A program made the position numbers and the translations under genes. Below the pieces are notes generated by a model. The model was not told the origin of the DNA. It ran no database searches and was given only the letters and a program-made list of their open reading frames with translations. A stretch of DNA of 64,000 bases from an uncultured Clostridia bacterium (GTDB lineage Bacteria > Bacillota > Clostridia > Christensenellales > Borkfalkiaceae), in the NCBI GenBank assembly GCA_947626575.1, contig CANQSR010000002.1:62001-126000 (forward strand), read 5' to 3'. Positions 57,005 to 64,000 of the stretch are shown in pieces; the first letter of the stretch is position 1, and each line of letters opens with the position of its first letter.

Positions 57005-57033
57005 ATTATAACACATACGGCAAGTTTCGTCAA
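57005..57033 (-). promoter_or_regulatory. carAB promoter
   Basis: TTGACG-N17-TATAAT on minus strand, about 200 nt upstream of carA. Confidence 0.75.
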
Positions 57034-57121
57034 GCAACAAACGGGCAATCGCAGAATATTTTCAGACGGGGATCTTCACGGAAAAATCGTACAATTCAGC
57101 CCACAAATCGCTCGTTTGCAT

Positions 57122-57144
57122 AGTACTATGTGTAACATAATACT
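57122..57144 (-). repeat. Dispersed 23-bp palindrome copy 7
   Basis: Minus strand AGTATTATG-TTACA-CATAGTACT; outer GTTTTGC/GCAAAC. Confidence 0.85.
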
Positions 57145-57200
57145 TCGCAAAACTGCCGTGTTTTGCGGTTTTTGCCCTTTTTTTCCTGTTTTTATACCAA

Positions 57201-57234
57201 AAAGTCCCCTCTCGCGCTTGCCGAGGGGGACTTT
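57201..57234 (-). terminator. Terminator after flavin reductase gene
   Basis: AAAGTCCCCCTC...GGGGACTTTTT on minus strand. Confidence 0.75.
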
Positions 57235-57254
57235 GCGTGAATTATTCACAAACA

Positions 57255-57809
57255 TCATTTTTCGGGCCGCTTTGCGGTGAAGCCATAGCTTCCGATCTGC
57301 TCCCCCGCCGCACGGTAGAGGCCGTTGGTATAGGCGATTAGCCCCTCGATGACGGGGCGACCGTTTTTAACGGAATCCTCCCGCGCAAGCACATCCAAGA
57401 CCTCGCCGAAGAATACGGCGTGCGTGGGAAGGTCCACGCGCTTTATCACCTTGCATTCGAGGCTCAAAGGACTTTCTTCGATATGCGGACACTTGACCTT
57501 GACGCCCTTCCCGCGCGTGATCCCCGCCGCGGCGAATTTATCGGTGTCCCTTCCTGAGGTCACGCCGCAGATATCCATTGCGCGCATGAGCGGCGTATCC
57601 ACGAGATTGACGGTAAACTCCCCCGTCCGTTCGATGAGGCCGAGCGAATGGCGGCTGTATCTGACGGCCGCCGTGACGATGGGCGGTTCGGAATTGACCG
57701 TACCCACCCACGCCAACGTAATGGCGTTGTTCTCCGTTTCATCGCCGCAAGTGACGATGACCGCAGGGAGCGGGGCCAAACAAGTTGAGGGTTTCAGTTG
57801 CATCTTCAT
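57255..57809 (-). CDS. Flavin reductase family protein
   Basis: PAVIVTCGDETENNAITLAWVGTVNSEPPIVTAAVRYSRHSLGLI. Confidence 0.88.
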   Translation of the reverse strand: MKMQLKPSTCLAPLPAVIVTCGDETENNAITLAWVGTVNSEPPIVTAAVRYSRHSLGLIERTGEFTVNLVDTPLMRAMDICGVTSGRDTDKFAAAGITRGKGVKVKCPHIEESPLSLECKVIKRVDLPTHAVFFGEVLDVLAREDSVKNGRPVIEGLIAYTNGLYRAAGEQIGSYGFTAKRPEK

Positions 57810-58552
57810 ACTGTTCTCCTTTGATACCATAGGCGCATCTGCGTACACAGCGCGCCGCTTTCATCGAATGCTTCCAATACGGCGCCGTCCTCAACGTCCT
57901 CGCGGAAAAGCGACAGCGTTTCCCCTTCCTTGGCCTGCTTGCTGTATGCGATGCGGAACGCGGTGATCTGCATTGCGGCAAGCTCTTGCATCGTAAAGCA
58001 ATCCATAAAGAAGTCGGCGTATTTCGCGTTATTGGCGTGCAAATAGTGGTCGCAGCTGCTGTTGCCGACGACGATCTTGCGCGCTTCGCGGCCTTCCTTG
58101 CTGCGCGGGATCTTCCATGAGGCGACCGCGACCGCCTTTTCATCGCGATACGGGCAACGCGCATGCACCTCGCCGAGCTGTTCGGGGACAAGGAGCGAAA
58201 AGCTCTTCAAGTCCACGAGGCACCAGCGTGAAGCGAGAAGCGCGACGTCCTTGCCCATGGCGTCCGTTACCCTGTAATCCCGTTCGAAAATGACATGGCG
58301 CGGCGGAAGCGGCCACGTTTCCACCGTGAGAATATCGCCGAGGCGGACGGGGCGGCAAAACTCGCAGTGCGTATTGACGACGATGAACCCATAGCCGAGC
58401 GGCTTCAAATCGTCATAGCCGAAGCCGAGTTCATCCGCGCTTGCGCCCGCCGATTCCTGCACGAACTCCAACAGAGCCGAGAGCTTGATTTCGTCCTTGA
58501 AATCAAAATCCGAATATTTGGGCGCGTATGTTTTGACATTTGCGTAGCTCAT
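57806..58552 (-). CDS. Acyl-ACP thioesterase
   Basis: Hot-dog fold ORF: LLEFVQESAGASADELGFGYDDLKPLGYGFIVVNTHCEFCRPVRLGDILTVETWP. Confidence 0.85.
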   Translation of the reverse strand: MSYANVKTYAPKYSDFDFKDEIKLSALLEFVQESAGASADELGFGYDDLKPLGYGFIVVNTHCEFCRPVRLGDILTVETWPLPPRHVIFERDYRVTDAMGKDVALLASRWCLVDLKSFSLLVPEQLGEVHARCPYRDEKAVAVASWKIPRSKEGREARKIVVGNSSCDHYLHANNAKYADFFMDCFTMQELAAMQITAFRIAYSKQAKEGETLSLFREDVEDGAVLEAFDESGALCTQMRLWYQRRTV

Positions 58553-58583
58553 ACAATGATTTTAGCACGCGCCCGCAAACATG

Positions 58584-59282
58584 TCAAGAACCTGCGGACA
58601 GAAATTCAATGGAAGCCGCAACGATGGTCTTTGCAAGTTTCTCTCGGTAATCCGCCGTAAGAAGCAGCGCCTCGTCCTCCGCGTTGGATAAAAATCCGCA
58701 TTCGACGATGACAGACGGCGCCTCGGAACAGTTGAGTACATAGTAATCCCCCGCGAGCGCCTCCGTCTTTTTGACGCATTCCGGCATGTTGTTGAGATTG
58801 GTCTGTATGATGCGGGCAAGCGTGGCGGAGGCGGGTACATCCTCGCGGAAAAAGACCTGCGCGCCCCGCCGCGACGATTGCGAGAAGAAATTTTGGTGTA
58901 CGGAAATGACGACGGACGGCGCGCTCCTATTGATGATCTCGGCGCGCTTTTGCATATCGCGCCGTTTATACCCCTGCGTTGCGACGCCATAGAGGCCCGC
59001 TTCGGTGGGCCGCGTCTGCACGACCGTGAACCCCGCATCCTCAAATTCGCGCGCGATTATCCTTGAAATCGCGAGATTGATATCGCTCTCCTTCGTTCGC
59101 GTGCTTGTTCCGACGACGCCGCCGTCCACGCCGCCGTGGCCCGCGTCGATCACAACGGTGAGCCGCAGAGATTCCGCGGCAGTGCGCGCGAGCGCGAAAA
59201 AGCAGATGCCGAACGTTACCGCAACGGCGAGCGCAAGGCAACAAAAACCCAATACAACGCGGTGCCGATAGAAAAAATTCAT
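58584..59282 (-). CDS. cwlD: N-acetylmuramoyl-L-alanine amidase (CwlD-like)
   Basis: VVIDAGHGGVDGGVVG; SVVISVHQNFF; VIVECGFLSNAEDEALL. Confidence 0.92.
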   Translation of the reverse strand: MNFFYRHRVVLGFCCLALAVAVTFGICFFALARTAAESLRLTVVIDAGHGGVDGGVVGTSTRTKESDINLAISRIIAREFEDAGFTVVQTRPTEAGLYGVATQGYKRRDMQKRAEIINRSAPSVVISVHQNFFSQSSRRGAQVFFREDVPASATLARIIQTNLNNMPECVKKTEALAGDYYVLNCSEAPSVIVECGFLSNAEDEALLLTADYREKLAKTIVAASIEFLSAGS

Positions 59283-59316
59283 ACCTTATTGTATGAATGG
59301 ATCCCCGATAATAGAA

Positions 59317-59341
59317 GAATGCGGCGCAGGACGCCGCATTC
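59317..59341 (-). terminator. Hairpin after nfnB/gltD-like gene
   Basis: GAATGCGGCG-tcctg-CGCCGCATTC, weak T tract. Confidence 0.5.
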
Positions 59342-59345
59342 CAAT

Positions 59346-60710
59346 TCATTTGTTTTTCAGATATCCGTCTATTGCCCGCGCCGCCGCTCTGCCCGCGCCC
59401 ATTGCGAGGATGACCGTCGCAGACCCCGTAACGGCGTCGCCGCCCGCATACACGCCTTCCAAATCTGTCTTGCCCGTCTCATCCGCCGCGATCTCGCCGT
59501 GGGGTCCAAAGACAAGGCCCGCCGTCGTGCGCGCGAGGAGCGGATTGGGCGAAGTCCCCAGCGCAGGGATAATGCAGTCGGCTTCCAGCGAGACCGTATT
59601 CCCCGTTGGGATGGGGCGGCGTCTGCCCGAAGCGTCCGGCTCTCCGAGTTGCATTTCCGTGCATAGGAGACCGCGCACCTCGTTGTTCTCCGTAAGCACT
59701 TCCTTGGGGCCGAGCAGAAAGCGGAACGCGATCCCCTCTTCCTTTGCGTGCAGAACTTCTTCTTTCCGCGCCGGGAGTTCCTCCTCCGTACGGCGGTAGA
59801 CGACGGTCACTTCCGCGCCCAAACGGCGGGCGCAGCGCGCCGCGTCCATGGCGACGTTTCCCCCGCCCACCACGATGACGTGTTTTGCACGGAATACGGG
59901 CGTTTCCGCATCCTCCTCGTATGCCTTCATGAGGTTGATGCGCGTGAGATATTCATTGGCGGAGAACACGCCGCGCGCGTTCTCCCCCGGAATTTGCATA
60001 AACTTGGGAAGCCCCGCGCCCGTGCCGAGGAAAACTGCTTCATAGCCATCCCCGAAGAGTTCTTCCACCGTGACCGTCTTTCCGACGACGGTATCCGTGA
60101 CAAATTCCACCCCCTGCGCTTCGAGTTCGGCGATCTCCCTGAGGACGATCGGCTTGGGCAGACGAAATTCCGGGATGCCGTAAACGAGTACGCCGCCCGC
60201 GAGGTGCAACGCCTCAAAGACCGTGACGGAGTACCCCCGCCGCGCGAGTTCGCCCGCGCAGGAAAGCCCGGCAGGTCCGGAGCCGACAACGGCAACGCGC
60301 CGTCCCGCGGCAGTCTTTACGGCGGGAACGGCGGAATGCGCCATGTGATAGTCGGCCGCAAAGCGTTCGAGCGCGCCGATGGCAACAGGCGCTCCCAGCT
60401 TTCCCCGCACGCACTTCCCCTCGCATTGGCGCTCCTGCGGACACACCCTTCCGCAGACGGCGGGAAGGGCGTTGGTCCTGTGGATGACCTCATAGGCTTC
60501 TTCGAATTTTCTTTCGGCGATCAGGCCGAGAAAGGCGGGGATCTCCACCCCGACGGGGCAGCCCTCCATACACGGCCGCGCCTTGCAGCGCAGGCAGCGT
60601 TTTGCTTCGGAAACGGCCGTCTCCTCATCGTACCCGCACATGACTTCCCGAAAGTTTTTGATCCTCTCGGAAGGGTCCTGTGCGGACATGGTATGCCTTG
60701 ATTCTGTCAT
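59346..60710 (-). CDS. GltD-like / NfnB-SudA flavoprotein subunit
   Basis: AKRCLRCKARPCMEGCPVGVEIPAFL; VAVVGSGPAGLSCAGELARRGYSVTVFE. Confidence 0.93.
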   Translation of the reverse strand: MTESRHTMSAQDPSERIKNFREVMCGYDEETAVSEAKRCLRCKARPCMEGCPVGVEIPAFLGLIAERKFEEAYEVIHRTNALPAVCGRVCPQERQCEGKCVRGKLGAPVAIGALERFAADYHMAHSAVPAVKTAAGRRVAVVGSGPAGLSCAGELARRGYSVTVFEALHLAGGVLVYGIPEFRLPKPIVLREIAELEAQGVEFVTDTVVGKTVTVEELFGDGYEAVFLGTGAGLPKFMQIPGENARGVFSANEYLTRINLMKAYEEDAETPVFRAKHVIVVGGGNVAMDAARCARRLGAEVTVVYRRTEEELPARKEEVLHAKEEGIAFRFLLGPKEVLTENNEVRGLLCTEMQLGEPDASGRRRPIPTGNTVSLEADCIIPALGTSPNPLLARTTAGLVFGPHGEIAADETGKTDLEGVYAGGDAVTGSATVILAMGAGRAAARAIDGYLKNK

Positions 60711-61552
60711 GCCCGATGCTCCCCCTTGATTTTATACAGATTGCAATGGCGTTCGCGCGCCTCTTTTTCAAAGGCCGCATACGTCTTGGCGCGTGCGATC
60801 GTCTCGTCGAAATCAATGAGGTGCGCATCGAAATCGGGGCCGTCCACGCATGCAAATTTCATTTCGCCGCCCACCGTAACGCGGCAACAGCCGCACATGC
60901 CCGTGCCGTCTATCATGATGGGATTCATGCTCGCGACGGTATGTACGCCGTAAGGCCGCGTGGTCTCCGCGACGAACTTCATCATGACGAGCGGCCCGAT
61001 GGTAATGACGGCATCGAACTGTTCGCCCGCCGCAAGCAAGCGCGCAAGCGGCACGCAGACGTTGCCGCGTTCTCCCGCGCTTCCGTCATCCGTCATCAGA
61101 TAAAACTTTGCGGAAACTTCTTTGAATTCCCTTTCGAGAATGATGAGGTCGCGGCTCCTGAACCCGACTATGGAGACGACCTCCGCCCCCTGCTCACAAA
61201 GGGCGCGGGCAACGGGCAATGCGATGGCACAGCCGACACCGCCCCCGACCACAGCGACGCGCTTCAAACCCTCGATGGGCGTGGGCATACCGAGCGGCCC
61301 CACGAGGTCGCAGATGCGATCCCCCTCGCCCAGTTGCGCGAGAGACATCGTTGCGCCGCCGACCACCTGAAAGATCAGTTGGATGGCGCCGCCACCCGCT
61401 CCCGCAATGGTGAGCGGGATGCGTTCCCCCCGCTCCTCCGCGCGCAAAATCACAAACTGCCCCGCCTTTGCCTTTGCCGCAATGCGCGGAGCCTCCACTT
61501 CGATGCGTACAACGCTCTCATTGAGTTGTTCACGCCTTAAAATCTTGTTCAT
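60707..61552 (-). CDS. NfnA/SudB-like ferredoxin-NADP reductase subunit
   Basis: Dihydroorotate-dehydrogenase-K-like fold; MCGCCRVTVGGEMKFACVDGPDFDAHLIDFDE. Confidence 0.92.
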   Translation of the reverse strand: MNKILRREQLNESVVRIEVEAPRIAAKAKAGQFVILRAEERGERIPLTIAGAGGGAIQLIFQVVGGATMSLAQLGEGDRICDLVGPLGMPTPIEGLKRVAVVGGGVGCAIALPVARALCEQGAEVVSIVGFRSRDLIILEREFKEVSAKFYLMTDDGSAGERGNVCVPLARLLAAGEQFDAVITIGPLVMMKFVAETTRPYGVHTVASMNPIMIDGTGMCGCCRVTVGGEMKFACVDGPDFDAHLIDFDETIARAKTYAAFEKEARERHCNLYKIKGEHRA

Positions 61553-61650
61553 TCCCCGAAATCCTCTGTTTTTCTACTGTCAATTATATAATCATCCCAA
61601 ACTTTTGTCAACTATGGTCCATTTATTTTCCCGAAAGTTGCCCCGAATGT

Positions 61651-61679
61651 TTGACATCGCGGGGAAAATCGGGTATAAT
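61651..61679 (+). promoter_or_regulatory. degV promoter
   Basis: TTGACA-N17-TATAAT exact consensus. Confidence 0.85.
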
Positions 61680-61712
61680 TTTGGAAAATAAATAAACAAT
61701 CGGGAGAGTTCT

Positions 61713-62582
61713 ATGGCGAACGTAAGGATCGTCACCGACTCAAACAGCGGCATCACCCAAAAGGAAGCGGAAAGTCTGGGAATCTTTGTGCTTCCGATGC
61801 CCTTTTTGATCGACGGTGAAGAGTATTTTGAGGACATCAATCTCACTCAATCTCAATTTTATGAACACTTGAACGGCGATGCGGCCGTCTCCACGTCGCA
61901 GCCCTCCACGGGAAGCGTCACCGAGCTTTGGGATAAAGTTCTATCCGACGGCAGCGAGATCGTACACATCCCCATGTCAAGCGGGCTTTCCGAATCCTGC
62001 CACACGGCCCAGCGGCTCGCCGAGGAGTATGGCGGCAGGGTGCAGGTCGTGGATAACCAGCGCATCTCCATCACGCAGAAACAGAGCGTTTACGATGCGC
62101 TCACGCTCGCCAAGCGCGGGATGTCTGCCGCCGAGATCAGGGAAGAATTGCTGAAAACCAAGTTTGACAGCAGTATCTATATTTCCCTCGATACGCTCAA
62201 ATACCTCAAAAAAGGCGGGCGTCTCACGCCCGCGGCCGCCCTTGTAGGCACGCTCCTGCGCATTAAACCCGTCTTGCAGATCCAAGGCGAAAAGCTCGAT
62301 GCGTTCAAAAAGGTACACACCTTAAAGCAGGCTAAGGAAGTGATGATCGCGGCCGTCCAACACGACCTCGAAACGCGCTTCAAGGCCTATGCGGAAGCGG
62401 GCGAGATGACCGTCGCCGTCGCGCACACGCAGAATTACGAGGAAGCGGAGAGCTTTCTCGGCGAACTTGCCGCGGCGTTCCCCCGCTGTAAAACGACCTT
62501 CGCCGATCCCCTCTCGCTCTCCGTCTCCTGCCACATCGGCCCCGGCGCGCTCGCCGTCGCCTGCACGCGCGAGATCAAATAA
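61713..62582 (+). CDS. DegV family fatty-acid-binding protein
   Basis: VRIVTDSNSGITQKEAESLGIFVLPMPFLIDGEEYFED; YISLDTLKYLKKGGRLTPAAALVGTLLRIKPVLQI. Confidence 0.95.
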   Translation: MANVRIVTDSNSGITQKEAESLGIFVLPMPFLIDGEEYFEDINLTQSQFYEHLNGDAAVSTSQPSTGSVTELWDKVLSDGSEIVHIPMSSGLSESCHTAQRLAEEYGGRVQVVDNQRISITQKQSVYDALTLAKRGMSAAEIREELLKTKFDSSIYISLDTLKYLKKGGRLTPAAALVGTLLRIKPVLQIQGEKLDAFKKVHTLKQAKEVMIAAVQHDLETRFKAYAEAGEMTVAVAHTQNYEEAESFLGELAAAFPRCKTTFADPLSLSVSCHIGPGALAVACTREIK

Positions 62583-62598
62583 AATTCGAAGCGTTAAA

Positions 62599-62628
62599 AC
62601 CGCTCCCCGCATCTTTGCGGGGAGCGGT
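62599..62628. terminator. Terminator between convergent degV and rarA
   Basis: ACCGCTCCCCGC-atcttt-GCGGGGAGCGGT. Confidence 0.7.
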
Positions 62629-62655
62629 AAACTTTGCTCAATTTTATCCTGTATT

Positions 62656-63963
62656 TCACTCTTTCTTGCCTTTCCGCTTGCGGATCTCCCTGACCGTCCG
62701 CTCATAGCCCTTATCCGAGGGGGTATAATACACCCTGTCTTTGAGGGAATCGGGCAAATATTGCTGGTCAACATATCCGCCATAGTCGTGCGGATATTTG
62801 TATTTCGCATGCGCGGCTTTCATTTCCCTGTCACCGTAAGAGCTATCGCGGAGATATTTCGGAATGTCGTCATCGCGGCTCTCTTTGGCGTCTGCACGCG
62901 CGGCGTCCATCGCCATGACGACGGTGTTGCTCTTCTCGGCCTCGCAGACATAGATGATGGCCTCGCTGAGCGGAAGCAGCCCTTCGGGGTAGCCCATATT
63001 CTGAAAGGCCGTGAGCGCCGAGACCGCCACGACGAGCGCATTGGGATCGGACATGCCCACGTCCTCCGCCGCATGCGCGATGAGACGGCGGAATACAAGC
63101 AGAGGATCGCATCCCCCTTCGATGAGCCGCATGGCATAGTAGAGCGCGGCGTTGGCGTCGCTTCCGCGCAACGACTTGCAGAATGCGGAGAGGATATCGT
63201 AATAGAGATCTTGGTTATAGGAGAGCGCCTTGCGCTGGATGGACTGCTCCGCATCCGAAAGCGTGACGCGGATGGTCCCGTCCGCACCGGGCGCCGTGGT
63301 GAGGACGGCCAGCTCCAAGGCGTTATAAGCCGTCCGCAGGTCCCCGCCCGCCGTGACGGCGAGATGCTCCATGGCGTCGCCGTCCACTTGGGCATTGTAC
63401 GTTCCGAGGCCCTTGCGCTTATCGTGCAACGCGCGTTCGAGCGCGCCGCGGATATCCGCCGCCGTCAGCGGCTCGAAGTGAAAGACGCGGCAACGCGAGA
63501 CGATCGCGGGCGTCATGGAAGCATAGGGATTTTCCGTCGTCGAGCCGATAAAGAGGATGGTCCCCTGCTCGATGGCGGGAAGAAGCGAATCGGACTGCGT
63601 CTTGTTGAAGCGGTGGCATTCGTCGAGCATGAGGTAGGTGCGCTTGCCGAACATTTTCAGGTTGTTGCGCGCCTGTTCGACGGCCCTCTTGACGTCGGCC
63701 ACGCCCGCGTTGACGGCGTTGAGCTTGATAAACTCCCCGTTGGTCTGCGCCGCGATGATGTTGGCAAGCGTCGTCTTTCCGCACCCCGGAGGCCCCCAGA
63801 AGATGCAGCTGCCGAGGCGGTCGAGGGATATGGCGCGGCGGAGCAGCGACCCCTCCGCGATGAGATGCCCCTGCCCGACGAATTCCTTTAATGTGGAGGC
63901 ACGCATCCGCTCGGCGAGCGGTTTTGCGCGTTCCTCGTTGTCATTGAAATCGAAGAGATCCAT
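62656..63963 (-). CDS. rarA: Replication-associated recombination protein A (RarA/MgsA AAA ATPase)
   Basis: IFWGPPGCGKTTLANIIAAQTNGEFIKLNAVNAGVADVK; LDECHRFNKTQSD. Confidence 0.96.
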   Translation of the reverse strand: MDLFDFNDNEERAKPLAERMRASTLKEFVGQGHLIAEGSLLRRAISLDRLGSCIFWGPPGCGKTTLANIIAAQTNGEFIKLNAVNAGVADVKRAVEQARNNLKMFGKRTYLMLDECHRFNKTQSDSLLPAIEQGTILFIGSTTENPYASMTPAIVSRCRVFHFEPLTAADIRGALERALHDKRKGLGTYNAQVDGDAMEHLAVTAGGDLRTAYNALELAVLTTAPGADGTIRVTLSDAEQSIQRKALSYNQDLYYDILSAFCKSLRGSDANAALYYAMRLIEGGCDPLLVFRRLIAHAAEDVGMSDPNALVVAVSALTAFQNMGYPEGLLPLSEAIIYVCEAEKSNTVVMAMDAARADAKESRDDDIPKYLRDSSYGDREMKAAHAKYKYPHDYGGYVDQQYLPDSLKDRVYYTPSDKGYERTVREIRKRKGKKE

Positions 63964-64000
63964 CAGTCACGAAGCAGGGCGCGAATGGTTTCGGCCTTTG
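63963..64000 (-). CDS. C-terminal end of an unidentified CDS (KAETIRALLRD-stop)
   Basis: Open frame to window edge; stop overlaps rarA start (TGATG). Confidence 0.4.
   Translation of the reverse strand, partial: KAETIRALLRD

Overview
The window is a gene-dense, GC-rich bacterial chromosome segment, probably from the Clostridia/Firmicutes. Most genes are on the minus strand. I found no tRNA/rRNA, CRISPR array, IS element or prophage. Main blocks: dinB (partial), purB, cyclophilin, dCMP deaminase; groESL; a regulated glycosyltransferase module; a dcw division/cell-wall cluster (mraZ to ftsZ) lacking murF and murG; murI and rpsT; a polyamine operon potABCD with an XRE-cupin regulator; a membrane-protein/RHH/ABC/SPFH block; cobB-miaB-mutS-mutL-miaA-ynbB; a class A PBP; thiI/cysteine desulfurase; carA and carB, with carB fused to a DapF-like domain; thioesterase, cwlD, nfnAB, degV, rarA. 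Strongest observations: (1) a dispersed 23-bp imperfect-palindrome family (AGTATTATG-N5-CATAGTACT) with 7 copies in 64 kb, including copies inside miaA and PBP coding sequence and over the purB start; (2) a CarB-DapF fusion whose epimerase-like domain has Ala and Ser where DapF normally has its catalytic cysteines; (3) a carAB leader with a 45-aa ORF that ends inside an intrinsic terminator, resembling pyrBI-type attenuation. All calls come from reading the sequence; no database searches were run.
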